Shown: positions 29,568 through 42,096, counted from the first letter of the stretch. The stretch is 64,000 nt of DNA from Sphingomonas sp. (GCF_017304615.1 NZ_JAFKLZ010000001.1:1514570-1578569); one strand, 5' to 3'. Translations and numbers: made by a program. The notes: generated by a model from the letters alone, not told the origin.

Positions 29568-29962
29568 CAGAACACCTCCGCCAGCACTTCGCCGCCGACG
29601 TTCTGGTCGCGCGCTTCGGCATCCGAAAGCACGCCACGCGGCGTCGAGACGATGGTGATGCCCAGGCCGTTCATCACGCGCGGCAGTTCCTGCGAACCGC
29701 TGTACACGCGGCGGCCCGGCTTGGAGACGCGCGCGACGTGCTTGATGGCCGGCTGGCCTTCGAAATATTTGAGTTCGATCCGGATGCCCTTGGCGGGCCC
29801 CATCTCTTCCTCGCTATAACCGCGGATGTAGCCCTCACGCTGGAGAACGTCGAGCACGCGGACGCGCAGCTTCGACGCTGGCGAAAGGACCGAGTCCTTG
29901 CGCGCGCGCTGGCCGTTGCGGATGCGGGTGAGCATATCACCCAGGGGATCGGTCACTGCCAT
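29567..29962 (-). CDS. rpsH: 30S ribosomal protein S8
   Basis: 131 residues, [20 protein letters not shown] start, [20 protein letters not shown] and the [20 protein letters not shown] end. Central 16S rRNA binder and, in E. coli, translational repressor of the spc operon. Ten bases after rpsN. Confidence 0.98.
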   Translation of the reverse strand: MAVTDPLGDMLTRIRNGQRARKDSVLSPASKLRVRVLDVLQREGYIRGYSEEEMGPAKGIRIELKYFEGQPAIKHVARVSKPGRRVYSGSQELPRVMNGLGITIVSTPRGVLSDAEARDQNVGGEVLAEVF

Positions 29963-29972
29963 CTTCGTGTCC

Positions 29973-30278
29973 TTACCAGCTCGACTTCGTGACGCCGGGA
30001 ATCAGGCCCTTGTTGGCCAGTTCGCGCAGCTGCACACGGCAGAGACGGAATTTGCGGTAGTAAGCGCGGGGACGGCCCGTCACTTCGCAACGATTGCGGA
30101 TGCGGGTCGGGTTACCGTTACGCGGCAACTCGGCCATCTTCAGCCGCGCGATCAGGCGCTCGGTTTCGTCGAGCGACTTGTCGTTCGCCTGCGCCTTCAG
30201 CTTCGCCAGCTTGGGAGCGGTCTTCGCCACCAGCTTCTTGCGACGCTCGTTCTTGTTCACGGAACTCAGTTTCGCCAT
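29973..30278 (-). CDS. rpsN: 30S ribosomal protein S14
   Basis: 101 residues: the long zinc-free form. The C-terminal region [20 protein letters not shown] lacks the second CXXC pair of the zinc-binding short form. Ends [11 protein letters not shown] as usual. 19 bases after rplE. Confidence 0.97.
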   Translation of the reverse strand: MAKLSSVNKNERRKKLVAKTAPKLAKLKAQANDKSLDETERLIARLKMAELPRNGNPTRIRNRCEVTGRPRAYYRKFRLCRVQLRELANKGLIPGVTKSSW

Positions 30279-30297
30279 GACTTAAGTTCTCTTTCCC

Positions 30298-30885
30298 TTA
30301 TGCCGCTTGCTTCTGCTCGCCGTCCGCATCCTGCGGGAACGGGAAGCCGAACAGACGCAGAAGCTCGCGAGCCTCGTCGTCGGTCTTTGCAGTGGTGGTG
30401 ACGATGACGTCCATGCCGCGCACCTTGTCGATGCGGTCATAGTTGATCTCCGGGAACACCAACTGTTCCTTGAGACCCATCGCGTAATTGCCGCGACCGT
30501 CGAAACTCTTCGGGTTCAGCCCGCGGAAGTCGCGAACGCGCGGCAGCGCGATCGTGATGAAGCGGTCGAGGAACTCGTACATGCGCTCGCGGCGAAGGGT
30601 GACCTTCACGCCGATGGGCATGCCTTCACGCAGCTTGAACTGCGCGATCGACTTCTTCGCCTTGGTGACGACCGGCTTCTGGCCCGCGATCAGCTCCATT
30701 TCAGAAGCGGCCTGTTCGACCTTCTTCTTGTCCTGGGTCGCTTCGCCCACGCCCATGTTCAGAACGATCTTTTCGATCTTCGGAACTTCGAGCGCGTTCT
30801 TGTACCCGAACTTGTCGGTCATCGCCTTGACGATCTTGTCGTCGTAGATGCCCTTCATGCGGGGCTTGTAAGCTTTATCAGCCAT
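30298..30885 (-). CDS. rplE: 50S ribosomal protein L5
   Basis: 195 residues from ATG 30885 ([20 protein letters not shown]); the open frame continues upstream but only as rplX in another frame. Contains [11 protein letters not shown] and the [20 protein letters not shown] segment; binds 5S rRNA and contacts P-site tRNA. The start overlaps the rplX stop by eight bases. Confidence 0.97.
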   Translation of the reverse strand: MADKAYKPRMKGIYDDKIVKAMTDKFGYKNALEVPKIEKIVLNMGVGEATQDKKKVEQAASEMELIAGQKPVVTKAKKSIAQFKLREGMPIGVKVTLRRERMYEFLDRFITIALPRVRDFRGLNPKSFDGRGNYAMGLKEQLVFPEINYDRIDKVRGMDVIVTTTAKTDDEARELLRLFGFPFPQDADGEQKQAA

Positions 30886-31195
30886 CGATCTTCTTCCCGG
30901 TCTTGACCGCGACGCGGACCTTCTTGCCGTCCTTGCCCGTTTCGAAACGGACGCGGGTCGGCTTGCCGTCGACGACGTGGGCAACCTTCGAAATGTGGAG
31001 CGGCGCTTCCGAGCGGTCGAGACCGCCCTGGGGGTTCGCCTGGCTCGGCTTCACGTGGCGCACATGGACGTTCACGCCCGACACGATGACCTTGCTGTCC
31101 TTCGGCATCGCCTTGGTGACTTCGCCGGTCCGGCCCTTGTCCTTGCCGGACAGGACGATGACTTGGTCACCCTTCTTGATCTTCGCGGCAGCCAT
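30878..31195 (-). CDS. rplX: 50S ribosomal protein L24
   Basis: 105 residues from ATG 31195. KOW motif at the start, [20 protein letters not shown], then [20 protein letters not shown], both family hallmarks. Assembly initiator of the large subunit. The ATG shares one base with the rplN stop; the 3' end overlaps rplE by eight bases. Confidence 0.97.
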   Translation of the reverse strand: MAAAKIKKGDQVIVLSGKDKGRTGEVTKAMPKDSKVIVSGVNVHVRHVKPSQANPQGGLDRSEAPLHISKVAHVVDGKPTRVRFETGKDGKKVRVAVKTGKKIDG

Positions 31196-31563
31196 TACAG
31201 CACCTCCGGCGCGAGCGAGATGATCTTCATGTGCTTCTTGGCGCGCAGCTCGCGGACGACCGGGCCGAAGATACGGGTGCCGATCGGCTCCTCGTTCTTG
31301 TTGACCAGGACGGCAGCGTTGCTGTCGAACCGGATCACCGTGCCGTCGGCGCGGCGAATGTCCTTGCGGGTCCGCACGATGACGGCGCGATGAACGTCGC
31401 CCTTCTTCACGCGGCCGCGCGGTTGCGCTTCCTTGATGCTGACGACGATGATGTCGCCAACGCCGGCCGTGCGGCGCTTCGAGCCGCCCAGCACCTTGAT
31501 GCACTGCACCCGCTTCGCGCCGCTATTGTCAGCGACGTCGAGATTGGACTGCATCTGGATCAT
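31195..31563 (-). CDS. rplN: 50S ribosomal protein L14
   Basis: 122 residues, full length. [20 protein letters not shown] start, [20 protein letters not shown] and ending [13 protein letters not shown]. At the subunit interface and site of ribosome silencing factor. An 84-base spacer separates it from rpsQ. Confidence 0.98.
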   Translation of the reverse strand: MIQMQSNLDVADNSGAKRVQCIKVLGGSKRRTAGVGDIIVVSIKEAQPRGRVKKGDVHRAVIVRTRKDIRRADGTVIRFDSNAAVLVNKNEEPIGTRIFGPVVRELRAKKHMKIISLAPEVL

Positions 31564-31647
31564 CGATCCGCTTCCTTCTCTCTTGGCCTACCGGGACACG
31601 CCCGGGGGTTCCGACTAAACTACCAGCCCCTGGCAGGGCCGACCTGA

Positions 31648-31941
31648 TTACGCGCCCGCGGCGGCTTCCTCGCCCGCGAGATCGACCCGCTCCGGCGTCG
31701 CGTGGGTGTTCACCCGCTCGATCACCTTCCAGGTCTTGAGCTTGGAGATCGGCGCGGTCTCTTCGATCCGCACGGTCTCGCCGGCCTTGTACTCGTTCGC
31801 CTCGTCATGGGCGTGATACTTCTTCGAACGGCGGATGATCTTGCCGTAGAGCGCATGCTTGACCTTGCGTTCCACGTTCACGACCACCGTCTTGTCGCCC
31901 TTGTCCGAGACGATCTGCCCGGTCAGCACGCGCTTCGGCAT
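31648..31941 (-). CDS. rpsQ: 30S ribosomal protein S17
   Basis: 97 residues from ATG 31941 ([20 protein letters not shown]); upstream in-frame codons belong to rpmC in another frame. The [20 protein letters not shown] segment and [19 protein letters not shown] are diagnostic. The tail [17 protein letters not shown] is Ala/Glu-rich, longer than in E. coli (84 residues). Confidence 0.96.
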   Translation of the reverse strand: MPKRVLTGQIVSDKGDKTVVVNVERKVKHALYGKIIRRSKKYHAHDEANEYKAGETVRIEETAPISKLKTWKVIERVNTHATPERVDLAGEEAAAGA

Positions 31942-31951
31942 TGCTTCTTCC

Positions 31952-32179
31952 TTACTTCGCGGCCGCGGCGGCTTTCGCACGCGCGGACTGCTGGGTCTTG
32001 ATACGGGCGATGTCACGACGGACTTCGCGCACACGGCTCGGCTTTTCGAGCTGGCTGGTCGCCGCCTGGAAGCGGAGGTTGAACGCTTCGCGCTTCAGCT
32101 CGCCCAGGGACTCGTTCAGCTGGTCGTCGCTCTTGCCGGCGACGTCGAGCTTGCTCGACTTGGTTTCTTTCTTGGCCAT
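31952..32179 (-). CDS. rpmC: 50S ribosomal protein L29
   Basis: 75 residues from ATG 32179; a start at 32209 would overlap rplP by 29 bases and adds no family sequence. Two-helix protein with [20 protein letters not shown] and [15 protein letters not shown]. Lies at the exit tunnel and helps bind SRP and trigger factor. One base after rplP. Confidence 0.96.
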   Translation of the reverse strand: MAKKETKSSKLDVAGKSDDQLNESLGELKREAFNLRFQAATSQLEKPSRVREVRRDIARIKTQQSARAKAAAAAK

Positions 32180-32180
32180 C

Positions 32181-32615
32181 TTATTCGCCTCCGAGGTGCG
32201 ACGTGTCACCCAGACGCGCCACGACCTTGACCTTGATCGGCAACTTCATCGCCGCTCGGCTGAACGCTTCCGCCGCGAGCGGGCCGGGAACGCCGTCCAG
32301 CTCGAACAGGATGCGGCCGGGCTTGACGCGGGCTGCCCAATATTCCGGCGAACCCTTGCCCGAGCCCATGCGGACTTCGGCCGGCTTGCCCGACACTGGC
32401 ACGTCCGGGAACACGCGAATCCACAAACGCCCCTGGCGCTTGATGTGACGCGTGATCGCGCGGCGGGCCGCTTCGATCTGGCGCGCGGTGATCCGGTCCG
32501 GCTCCATCGCCTTCAGCCCGTACGAGCCGAAGTTGAGGGTCGCGCCACCCTTGGCGTCGCCATGGATGCGGCCCTTGAAGGCCTTGCGGAACTTGGTGCG
32601 CTTCGGTTGCAACAT
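32181..32615 (-). CDS. rplP: 50S ribosomal protein L16
   Basis: 144 residues, [20 protein letters not shown] start. Includes [20 protein letters not shown] and the [20 protein letters not shown] loop near the A-site tRNA elbow. 12 bases after rpsC. Confidence 0.98.
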   Translation of the reverse strand: MLQPKRTKFRKAFKGRIHGDAKGGATLNFGSYGLKAMEPDRITARQIEAARRAITRHIKRQGRLWIRVFPDVPVSGKPAEVRMGSGKGSPEYWAARVKPGRILFELDGVPGPLAAEAFSRAAMKLPIKVKVVARLGDTSHLGGE

Positions 32616-32627
32616 TGCTCTTATTCC

Positions 32628-33335
32628 TTAGCGGCGGTCGTCGCGCGCGGGGCGCACGCCGGAGGTCTGGGCCTCCATCATCAACCGGTCCTGCGCCATC
32701 GGGTCGTGACCGAGGATCTCGCCCTTGAACACCCACACCTTGACGCCGCAGACACCGTAAGCGGTGTGCGCCTGCGCTTCGGCGTAATCGAGGTTGGCAC
32801 GCAGCGTGTGACGCGGCACGCGACCTTCACGATAGCTCTCGGTCCGGGCGATTTCGGCACCGCCGAGGCGACCGCCGCACATCACGTGGATGCCGTCGGC
32901 ACCCAGACGCATCGCCGACTGCACCGCACGCTTCATGGCGCGACGGAAGGCGATACGACGCTCGAGCTGGTCGGCGATACCCTGCGCGACGAGCTTGGCA
33001 TCGATTTCCGGCTTGCGGATCTCGACGATGTTCAGCGACACGTCGGACGAGGTCATCGTGCCGAGCTTCTTGCGAAGCTTCTCGATGTCGGTGCCCTTCT
33101 TGCCGATGATCACGCCGGGGCGCGCGGCATAGATCGACACGCGGCACAGCTTGGCCGGACGCTCGATCACCACCTTCGAAATCGCGGCCTGCGGCAGCGT
33201 GTCGAGGATGTACTTGCGGATCTTCAGATCCTCGAGCAGCAGCTTGCCGTAATCCTGGCCTTCCGCGAACCAGCGGCTGTCCCAGGTACGGTTGATCTGC
33301 AGGCGCAGGCCGATCGGATTGCTCTTGTGACCCAT
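32628..33335 (-). CDS. rpsC: 30S ribosomal protein S3
   Basis: 235 residues. N-terminal KH domain with the [17 protein letters not shown] loop, C-terminal domain with [20 protein letters not shown]. Part of the mRNA entry helicase. Starts one base overlapping the rplV stop (33335). Confidence 0.98.
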   Translation of the reverse strand: MGHKSNPIGLRLQINRTWDSRWFAEGQDYGKLLLEDLKIRKYILDTLPQAAISKVVIERPAKLCRVSIYAARPGVIIGKKGTDIEKLRKKLGTMTSSDVSLNIVEIRKPEIDAKLVAQGIADQLERRIAFRRAMKRAVQSAMRLGADGIHVMCGGRLGGAEIARTESYREGRVPRHTLRANLDYAEAQAHTAYGVCGVKVWVFKGEILGHDPMAQDRLMMEAQTSGVRPARDDRR

Positions 33336-33712
33336 TATGCTTCTTCCTGCTCGCGGACGACGATGCGAAGACGCGAGAACGGCTTCAGGATGCGGGTGGA
33401 CTTGCCACGGCCGCGGGTCGCGAAGCGCTTCATCGTGATCGACTTGCCGACCGACGCCTCAGACACGACAAGCGCGTCGACGTCGAGGTTGTGGTTGTTT
33501 TCCGCGTTCGCGATCGCAGACGCGAGAACCTTGCGCGCGTCCACCGCCATCGCTTTCTTCGAGAAAGCGAGGATGTTGAGCGCGTCACCGGCCTTGCGGT
33601 TGCGGATCAGGCCCGCGACCAGGTTCAGCTTCTGCGCCGAACCGCGGATCTGCGTCGCGACGGCCAGCGCTTCCTTCTCGCCGACCTTGCGGGGGGATTT
33701 AGCCTTCGACAT
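33335..33712 (-). CDS. rplV: 50S ribosomal protein L22
   Basis: 125 residues from ATG 33712. [20 protein letters not shown] and the beta-hairpin reaching into the exit tunnel ([20 protein letters not shown]). No deletion is seen in the hairpin where macrolide resistance mutations occur. One-base overlaps with rpsS and rpsC. Confidence 0.97.
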   Translation of the reverse strand: MSKAKSPRKVGEKEALAVATQIRGSAQKLNLVAGLIRNRKAGDALNILAFSKKAMAVDARKVLASAIANAENNHNLDVDALVVSEASVGKSITMKRFATRGRGKSTRILKPFSRLRIVVREQEEA

Positions 33713-33987
33713 TAGCGCTTGCCCTTCTTGTCGGCGGCGTGGCCCGGGAAATACCGGGTCGGCGCGAACTCGCCGAGCTTCATGCCAACCATGTCCTCGT
33801 TGACCGACACCGGCACGAACTTGCGGCCGTTGTAGACGCTGAAGGTCAGGCCGACGAAGTCGGGCAGGATGGTCGAACGACGCGACCAGGTCTTGATCGG
33901 CGCGCGAGCGTTGGTTTCCTGCGCGGTCTGCGCCTTCTTGAGAAGGCTCAGTTCGACGAACGGGCCCTTCCAGACTGAACGAGCCAT
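33712..33987 (-). CDS. rpsS: 30S ribosomal protein S19
   Basis: 91 residues; [20 protein letters not shown] start and [20 protein letters not shown] end, both canonical. Head of the small subunit, contacts S13. Three bases after rplB. Confidence 0.98.
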   Translation of the reverse strand: MARSVWKGPFVELSLLKKAQTAQETNARAPIKTWSRRSTILPDFVGLTFSVYNGRKFVPVSVNEDMVGMKLGEFAPTRYFPGHAADKKGKR

Positions 33988-33990
33988 GGT

Positions 33991-34845
33991 TTAGCCCTTC
34001 CTCTTGGTCGAATGACGCGACCGGATGATCATCTTGTCGGTCGATTTGTTGTGACGAGTGCGCGCACCCTTGGTCGGCTTGCCCCATGGGGTGACCGGAT
34101 GACGGCCGCCCGAGGTCCGGCCTTCACCACCGCCGTGTGGGTGGTCGACCGGGTTCTTGGCGACACCGCGGGTCAGCGGACGGATGCCCTTCCAGCGGTT
34201 GCGGCCAGCCTTGCCGAGATTGGTGTTCTGGTTGTCGGGGTTCGACACCGCACCGATCGTACCCATGCAGTTTGCGTGGATGTAACGCTGCTCGCCCGAA
34301 TTGAGACGAACGATCACCATCCCGCGGTCTCGGCCGACGACCTGCACGTAAGTGCCCGCCGAACGCGCGATCTGACCGCCCTTGCCCGGCTTCATCTCGA
34401 CATTGTGGACGATCGTGCCGACCGGCATCTGGCCCAGTTCCATCGCATTGCCCGGCTTCACGTCGGTCTTCTTGCCGGCGATCACCTTGTCGCCGACGCC
34501 GAGACGCTGCGGAGCGATGATATAGGCCAGTCGATCCTTGCCGTCCTCGCCCGCGCCGTAGTTGACGAGCGCGATGAACGCGGTGCGGTTCGGGTCATAC
34601 TCGATCCGCTCGACCGTCCCCTCGACGTCCCACAGGCGACGCTTGAAGTCGACGATGCGATACTTCTGCTTGTGGCCGCCCGCGATGCCGCGCGACGTCA
34701 CATGGCCCTTGTTGTTGCGGCCGCCGGTCTTCTGCTTGCCTTCGGTCAGCGCCTTGACGGGCCGACCCTTGTAGAGCGCCGAGCGGTCGACGAGGATCAG
34801 GCCGCGGCGGGCCGGACTCGTCGGGTTATAGTGCTTGAGTGCCAT
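33991..34845 (-). CDS. rplB: 50S ribosomal protein L2
   Basis: 284 residues from ATG 34845 ([20 protein letters not shown]); open frame upstream is rplW read out of frame. Carries the conserved loop [17 protein letters not shown] including the His implicated in peptidyl transfer, and ends [10 protein letters not shown]. The start overlaps the rplW stop by one base. Confidence 0.98.
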   Translation of the reverse strand: MALKHYNPTSPARRGLILVDRSALYKGRPVKALTEGKQKTGGRNNKGHVTSRGIAGGHKQKYRIVDFKRRLWDVEGTVERIEYDPNRTAFIALVNYGAGEDGKDRLAYIIAPQRLGVGDKVIAGKKTDVKPGNAMELGQMPVGTIVHNVEMKPGKGGQIARSAGTYVQVVGRDRGMVIVRLNSGEQRYIHANCMGTIGAVSNPDNQNTNLGKAGRNRWKGIRPLTRGVAKNPVDHPHGGGEGRTSGGRHPVTPWGKPTKGARTRHNKSTDKMIIRSRHSTKRKG

Positions 34846-35168
34846 TACGCGCTGACCCCTTGCGTCACGTCGATGGACTGGCCGTCCTTCAGCGTCACGA
34901 TCGCCTTCTTGATGTCGGAGCGCGTATAGTCCGCACCCTTCCACTTCTTGGTCTTGCCCTTCTGGACGATCGTATTGACGCCGGTCACGCTGACATTGAA
35001 CAGCGCCTCGACGGCAGCCTTGATCTCGGGCTTGGTCGCGTCGCGCGCGACCTTGAACACCACCGCATTCTGTTCCGACATCATCGTCGACTTTTCGGTG
35101 ATGTGCGGGGCGACGATCACGTCATAGTGACGGATGTCGACCGCGCCGTTGCTCGGCTTCTTAGCCAT
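34845..35168 (-). CDS. rplW: 50S ribosomal protein L23
   Basis: 107 residues. [20 protein letters not shown] and the [20 protein letters not shown] strand. Docking site for trigger factor and SRP at the tunnel exit. Start overlaps rplD by eight bases. Confidence 0.97.
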   Translation of the reverse strand: MAKKPSNGAVDIRHYDVIVAPHITEKSTMMSEQNAVVFKVARDATKPEIKAAVEALFNVSVTGVNTIVQKGKTKKWKGADYTRSDIKKAIVTLKDGQSIDVTQGVSA

Positions 35169-35790
35169 TGAAACGCGCCTCCAGCTTTTCGACCGCGGCG
35201 CGCGTCAGCACCAGCGTATCATGCTTCAGGATGTCGTAGACGTTGGCGCCGGCGGCCGGGAGCACGTTGAGGTGACCCAGGTTGCCCGCCGCCAGCGCGA
35301 AGCTCGTCTCGACCGCGTCGCCGTCGATGAACAGCACAGACTTGCCGAAGCCCGCTTTGGCCAAGTCGCCCTTAAGCGTCTTGGTCTTACTGTCCTTCAC
35401 TGACAGGCTGTCCATGATCACCAGCGAACCCGCCTTGGCGTGGCTCGACAGCGCCATCTTCAGGCCCAGCGCGCGGATCTTCTTGTTCAGCGACGGGTTG
35501 AAGTCGCGGACGCGAGCGCCGTGCGCCTTACCACCGCCGATGAACACCGGGGCGCGGCGATCGCCGTGACGGGCGGTACCGCCGCCCTTCTGGCGACCGA
35601 ACTTCTTGCCGGTGCGGGCAACGTCGGCGCGCTCACGCGTGCCGCGTGCGGTCGCACGACGCTTTTCGAGCTGCCAGGTGACGACGCGGTGCAGGATGTC
35701 GGCGCGCGGATCGAGGCCGAAGACCTCGTCGTTGAGCTCGACGTCCGCCGCTTTCGCCTTGGCGTCGAAGGAGGAAACCTTGACCTTCAC
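35161..35790 (-). CDS. rplD: 50S ribosomal protein L4
   Basis: 209 residues. Extended loop with [20 protein letters not shown] and [20 protein letters not shown] reaching into the exit tunnel. In E. coli L4 also represses the S10 operon through its mRNA leader; see the structured spacer at 36569-36750. Two bases after rplC. Confidence 0.97.
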   Translation of the reverse strand: MKVKVSSFDAKAKAADVELNDEVFGLDPRADILHRVVTWQLEKRRATARGTRERADVARTGKKFGRQKGGGTARHGDRRAPVFIGGGKAHGARVRDFNPSLNKKIRALGLKMALSSHAKAGSLVIMDSLSVKDSKTKTLKGDLAKAGFGKSVLFIDGDAVETSFALAAGNLGHLNVLPAAGANVYDILKHDTLVLTRAAVEKLEARFNG

Positions 35791-35792
35791 GT

Positions 35793-36548
35793 TCAGCCCT
35801 CCTGGCCTTCGGTCGCCTCAGGGGCGTCCACCGTCTCGGCGGGCGTCTCTGCGGGAGCGTTGTTGGTGTTGGCGGCCTGCTTCAGCCCGGCCGGGAACGG
35901 CGCGTCGGCGTGGCGGGCGACCTTGACGGCGTCCTTGACGAACAGCCAGCCGCCCTTCGAGCCAGGGACCGAGCCCTTGACGAAGATGAGGCCGCGCTCG
36001 ACGTCGGTGCCGACGATCTCGAGATTCTGCTGGGTGCGATACTTGTCACCCATGTGACCGGCCATCTTCTTGTTCTTGAAGACCTTGCCCGGATCCTGGC
36101 GCTGACCGGTCGAACCGAGCGAACGGTGCGAGACCGAGACGCCGTGCGTCGCGCGCAGACCGCCGAAGCCCCAACGCTTCATGCCGCCGGCAAAGCCCTT
36201 GCCCTGCGTACGGCCCTGAATGTCGACGATCTGGCCGGCGACATAATGGTCGGCCGAGATTTCGGCGCCGACGTCGAGCAGGCCGTCTTCATCGACACGG
36301 AATTCGTGGATGATCGCCTTGGGCTCGATCTCGGCCTTGCCGAACGCGCCGCGCTGCGGCTTGGCGACGTTCTTCACCTTGGCGCTGCCAGCGCCAAGCG
36401 CGACGGCGGTGTAGCCGTCCTTGTCCTTTTCGCGACGGGAAACGACCTGCGCGCCTTCAAGGCTCAGGACGGTGACGGGCACGTGGCGGCCGTCGTCCTG
36501 GAACAGGCGGGTCATCCCCAACTTCTTCGCGATCACGCCGGTACGCAT
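35793..36548 (-). CDS. rplC: 50S ribosomal protein L3
   Basis: 251 residues. [20 protein letters not shown] start and the core [20 protein letters not shown], with the modified-Gln region [20 protein letters not shown]. The C-terminal 40 residues are an Ala/Pro/Glu tail ([19 protein letters not shown]), an extension common in alphaproteobacteria. Preceded by a GAGGAG site and a 211-base spacer full of hairpins. Confidence 0.97.
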   Translation of the reverse strand: MRTGVIAKKLGMTRLFQDDGRHVPVTVLSLEGAQVVSRREKDKDGYTAVALGAGSAKVKNVAKPQRGAFGKAEIEPKAIIHEFRVDEDGLLDVGAEISADHYVAGQIVDIQGRTQGKGFAGGMKRWGFGGLRATHGVSVSHRSLGSTGQRQDPGKVFKNKKMAGHMGDKYRTQQNLEIVGTDVERGLIFVKGSVPGSKGGWLFVKDAVKVARHADAPFPAGLKQAANTNNAPAETPAETVDAPEATEGQEG

Positions 36549-36568
36549 GATCCATACTCCTCACAGAG

Positions 36569-36750
36569 GCACATCGCGGAATTGCGAAGTGCGTGTCAGC
36601 CCGGAAATGCGAAGCGTGGCCCCCGTCCCGGGCTGGTTGTCCATCTGGCATGAAGCCGTTTGAACGTGACGGGAGACGCTGTCCTGGCTGCGAGCAGCCA
36701 GCGGTATCTCTATTTGTCAGCGTCCCGCGAGACCGGAGTCGATCGCGGGA
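36569..36750 (-). promoter_or_regulatory. Structured rpsJ-rplC intercistronic leader (candidate cis-regulatory RNA)
   Basis: The 211-base spacer, unusually long in an otherwise compact operon, can form several hairpins. H1 is TCCCGCGA/TCGCGGGA (36723-36750). H2 has an outer stem CAGCGTC/GACGCTG (36675-36724) enclosing CTGGCTG/CAGCCAG. H3 is CAGCCCGG/CCGGGCTG (36597-36635). H4 is GCAC-CGC/GCG-GTGC (36569-36592), just before the rplC ribosome binding site. H1 and the outer stem of H2 both need 36723-36724, so they are partly exclusive. Such switching layout is seen in r-protein autoregulatory leaders; the role here is inference. Confidence 0.5.
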
Positions 36751-36759
36751 GCGGTGCCG

Positions 36760-37068
36760 TTAGGCGAGTTTGATCTCGACGTCAACGCCTGCGGCGAGAT
36801 CGAGCTTCATCAGCGCGTCGACCGTCTGCGGGGTCGGCTGAACGATGTCCAGCATGCGCTTGTAGGTGCGAACCTCGAACTGCTCGCGCGACTTCTTGTC
36901 GATGTGCGGGCCGCGGTTCACGGTGAACTTCTCGATCCGCGTCGGCAACGGAATGGGACCACGGATCATGGCGCCGGTGCGGCGCGCGGTGTCGGCGATG
37001 TCGCCGGTCGCCTGATCGAGCACGCGATGGTCGAACGCCTTCAGGCGAATGCGGATATTGCTGTCCAT
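36760..37068 (-). CDS. rpsJ: 30S ribosomal protein S10
   Basis: 102 residues; [20 protein letters not shown] start, [20 protein letters not shown] and [20 protein letters not shown]. Also transcription factor NusE in antitermination. First gene of the S10 operon. The adjacent upstream gene is not tuf as usual but an unrelated protein beyond a 206-base gap. Confidence 0.98.
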   Translation of the reverse strand: MDSNIRIRLKAFDHRVLDQATGDIADTARRTGAMIRGPIPLPTRIEKFTVNRGPHIDKKSREQFEVRTYKRMLDIVQPTPQTVDALMKLDLAAGVDVEIKLA

Positions 37069-37151
37069 GGTTCCTACCGATGCGAAAGAGCGGGGCAGCT
37101 AGCCCTTGCGGGGGCCACCTCTTGCTGGTTCATACGAAAACTGAAGGCGGG

Positions 37152-37180
37152 CCACTACACAGAGTGGCGCTGGGGATCAA
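37152..37180 (-). promoter_or_regulatory. Putative promoter of the S10 operon
   Basis: TTGATC (37175-37180), 17 bases, TAGTGG (37152-37157) on the minus strand. The -10 is poor, but spacing and -35 agree with the clearer promoters of rpsL and rpsM. It lies 84 bases upstream of rpsJ and downstream of the intruding gene, so it would separate the two. Confidence 0.4.
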
Positions 37181-37274
37181 CCCCTGTTCGTCGCATCTTC
37201 GCGAGAAAGTGCCCGGTTGGGTGCGTTAACGCGCGAGGGTGATAAACCCTGAAGGCCAAAACACGGCAGCGATC

Positions 37275-37934
37275 CTAATCTGCAGTAGCGGTGCCATTCG
37301 CCAGTTCATCCATGTCATCGAAATCGACTCTTCGCTGAGCTTCAACCAACATCGCCTGCGAAGCCGTGCGTGCCAATTCTTGGATTTTTGTAAGATTGGT
37401 GTTTTCTAAGGAACCTTCACACTCATTCGGAAGCAATGCTCGCATTTGGCTCATCCAATTTGCAGGCGCGTCTTCAAGCGATGTGAAAGTCGCAAACTTC
37501 TGAAAACAATCAGTCAAGCGCTCTCCTTCGCTCAACACGGCGGAAATCTTGACAACCGTGCCTTTGGACCATGGCGTCGCAGCCTTGGATACTTGCGCGC
37601 TGAAATCCCCGATCGCCTGCAAAATCGGGCGAGCCTTACGCGCCGCTTCCATGTAATCGTTATCCGTTTTCGCGGCGTATGATCCGGGATCTTTGACCCA
37701 GTCGGGCATGTCGATCCGCACACGATCATACCGATCGTAAAATTGCGACATAGCAAACGAGAAATCAGCCGAAGACTGCCAGCGAGCTTGATACAACGCC
37801 GCCTCGAATGGCACCCTCGACTGAGAGCAGGAAACGCCGAGCGCGGCGAATGCCGCCAAAGCGCTGGCAATCGCAGCAATCGTCGCTGCGCGTTCCGCCG
37901 TCAGCCAAGTCATGGTTGTAAGCTTAATGCCCAT
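37275..37934 (-). CDS. Membrane-anchored protein of unknown function between tuf and rpsJ
   Basis: 219 residues from ATG 37934 (MGIKLTTMTWLTAERAATIA); starts at 37949 or 37913 are also possible and none has a strong ribosome binding site. One N-terminal transmembrane helix (about 15-35, AAIASALAAFAALGVSC) acting as anchor, then a mainly helical soluble part with FAMSQFYDRYDRVRIDMPDW. It contains several cysteines, unusual for an anchored periplasmic or cytosolic domain. Base composition is visibly less GC-rich and codon use less biased than in the flanking r-protein genes, suggesting a later insertion. It sits after the tuf terminator and before the S10 promoter. I do not recognise the family. 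Confidence 0.75.
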   Translation of the reverse strand: MGIKLTTMTWLTAERAATIAAIASALAAFAALGVSCSQSRVPFEAALYQARWQSSADFSFAMSQFYDRYDRVRIDMPDWVKDPGSYAAKTDNDYMEAARKARPILQAIGDFSAQVSKAATPWSKGTVVKISAVLSEGERLTDCFQKFATFTSLEDAPANWMSQMRALLPNECEGSLENTNLTKIQELARTASQAMLVEAQRRVDFDDMDELANGTATAD

Positions 37935-38041
37935 GGCCGAAGATTGCACACGAAACGAGGCGGTTACAATCCGTTGTCTTCCGCTTCACGCCCGACTCAA
38001 CTATCGACGCTCGTCCAAACGCGCCCACCCCAAATGCAGAA

Positions 38042-38071
38042 AAGCCCGACCTCTTGCGAGGCCGGGCTTTC
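38042..38071 (-). terminator. Rho-independent terminator after tuf
   Basis: AAAGCCCGGCCTC, a four-base loop and GAGGTCGGGCTTT (one G-U pair), then TTCTG on the minus strand. It lies 24 bases after the tuf stop and closes the rpsL-rpsG-fusA-tuf unit, so the S10 operon must have its own promoter. Confidence 0.88.
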
Positions 38072-38094
38072 CGCTCAGTCCGTGAGGACCAATC

Positions 38095-39291
38095 TTACTT
38101 GGTGATGCCCGAGACGATGCCCGAACCGACCGTGCGGCCACCCTCGCGGATGGTGAAGCGCTGGCCGACGTCCATAGCGATCGGCGCGATCAGCTTCACG
38201 CCCAGCGCGACGTTGTCGCCCGGCATGACCATTTCGGTGCCGGCCGGCAGCTCGACGGTGCCGGTCACGTCCGTGGTGCGGAAGTAGAACTGCGGACGAT
38301 AGTTCGCGAAGAACGGCGTGTGACGGCCGCCTTCGTCCTTCGACAGGACGTACACTTCCGACGCGAAGTCGGTGTGCGGCGTGATCGAACCCGGCTTGGC
38401 CAGAACCTGGCCACGCTCAACCTCTTCACGGCCAACGCCGCGGATGAGCGCGCCGATATTGTCGCCGGCCTGGCCCTGGTCGAGCAGCTTGCGGAACATT
38501 TCGACGCCCGTGACGGTGGTCTTGCGGACGGTCGGTTGGATGCCGACGATCTCGACTTCCTCACCGACCTTGACGACGCCGGTCTCGACGCGGCCGGTCA
38601 CGACGGTGCCGCGGCCCGAGATCGAGAACACGTCTTCGATCGGCATCATGAACGGCTTGTCGAGCGGACGCTCCGGCTGCGGCAGGTATTCGTCCACCGC
38701 CTTCATCAGCTCGAGCACGGCGTCCTTGCCGAGCTTGTCGTCGCCGCCGTTCAGCGCGGCGGTGGCCGAGCCCGGGATCACGGGAATGTCGTCGCCTGGG
38801 AAGTCGTACGAGCTGAGCAGCTCGCGGATTTCCAGCTCGACCAGCTCGAGGATTTCGGCGTCGTCGACCAGGTCGACCTTGTTCATGAACACGACCATCG
38901 CCGGCACGCCGACCTGACGGGCGAGCAGGATGTGCTCGCGGGTCTGCGGCATCGGGCCGTCGGTCGCCGACACGACCAGGATCGCGCCGTCCATCTGCGC
39001 GGCGCCGGTGATCATGTTCTTCACATAGTCGGCGTGGCCCGGGCAATCGACGTGCGCATAGTGGCGGTTCTCGGTCTCATACTCGACGTGCGCGGTCGAG
39101 ATGGTGATGCCGCGCTCGCGCTCTTCCGGTGCCTTGTCGATGTTGGCGAAGTCGACCGCCGCGTTGCCGGCGACGTTTTCGGCCAGAATCTTGGTGATCG
39201 CTGCCGTCAGCGACGTCTTGCCATGGTCGACGTGACCGATGGTGCCGATGTTCATGTGCGGCTTGTTCCGCTCAAACTTTGCCTTCGCCAT
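38095..39291 (-). CDS. tuf: Elongation factor Tu
   Basis: 398 residues. Delivers aminoacyl-tRNA to the ribosome with GTP. P-loop GHVDHGKT (19-26), the RGITIS effector region, DCPGH and NKVD motifs of the G domain, then two beta-barrel domains to [10 protein letters not shown]. Last gene of the str operon, 110 bases after fusA, closed by the terminator at 38042. A second tuf copy elsewhere in the genome cannot be excluded. Confidence 0.98.
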   Translation of the reverse strand: MAKAKFERNKPHMNIGTIGHVDHGKTSLTAAITKILAENVAGNAAVDFANIDKAPEERERGITISTAHVEYETENRHYAHVDCPGHADYVKNMITGAAQMDGAILVVSATDGPMPQTREHILLARQVGVPAMVVFMNKVDLVDDAEILELVELEIRELLSSYDFPGDDIPVIPGSATAALNGGDDKLGKDAVLELMKAVDEYLPQPERPLDKPFMMPIEDVFSISGRGTVVTGRVETGVVKVGEEVEIVGIQPTVRKTTVTGVEMFRKLLDQGQAGDNIGALIRGVGREEVERGQVLAKPGSITPHTDFASEVYVLSKDEGGRHTPFFANYRPQFYFRTTDVTGTVELPAGTEMVMPGDNVALGVKLIAPIAMDVGQRFTIREGGRTVGSGIVSGITK

Positions 39292-39401
39292 TTTTTCCTA
39301 CCTTCTGGGAAATTCGTTTCGTGGGTCCGCCGGGGACCACCGCGAAGGCGGCCCCATAGCGAGAGTTTTTAACTAATGCCAGCCCTGCGCGCCGAAGCGC
39401 C

Positions 39402-41495
<2,094 letters not shown>

Positions 41496-41596
41496 GACGT
41501 GCTTTCCTTAGCGATGTGGGAGGCCGGACAATCCGACCTCCCGTATGTAGGTAATTTTATTACCGATGCTAGACCGCCACGAGGACGGTCGAGCGA

Positions 41597-42067
41597 TTAC
41601 CAGCGGTAGTGCGAGAACGCGCGGTTCGCTTCCGCCATGCGGTGCGTGTCTTCGCGCTTCTTCACCGCGTTACCGCGATTGTTCGACGCATCGAGCAGTT
41701 CGCCCGACAGACGCGCCGACATGGTGTTCTCGCTGCGCGCACGTGCGGCGGAGATCAGCCAGCGAATCGCCAGCGCCTGGGCGCGCTCCGGGCGCACTTC
41801 GACCGGAACCTGGTACGTCGCACCGCCGACGCGGCGCGAACGGACTTCGATGCCCGGCTTGATGTTGTTCAGCGCATCATGGAACACGCCGAGCGGATCC
41901 TTCTTGGCGCGAGTCTCGACGGTTTCCATCGCCGAATAGACGATGCCTTCCGCGACCGACTTCTTGCCGTCCAGCATGACGCTGTTCATGAATTTCGACA
42001 GAACCTCATCACCAAACTTGGGATCAGGCAGGATTTCCCGCTTCTCGGGACGACGACGACGAGCCAT
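41597..42067 (-). CDS. rpsG: 30S ribosomal protein S7
   Basis: 156 residues. [20 protein letters not shown] start, [20 protein letters not shown] and the end [11 protein letters not shown]. Assembly initiator of the 30S head and str operon repressor in E. coli. 29 bases after rpsL. Confidence 0.98.
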   Translation of the reverse strand: MARRRRPEKREILPDPKFGDEVLSKFMNSVMLDGKKSVAEGIVYSAMETVETRAKKDPLGVFHDALNNIKPGIEVRSRRVGGATYQVPVEVRPERAQALAIRWLISAARARSENTMSARLSGELLDASNNRGNAVKKREDTHRMAEANRAFSHYRW

Positions 42068-42096
42068 GCTCTATATTCCTTCTAAAACCGAGTAGC

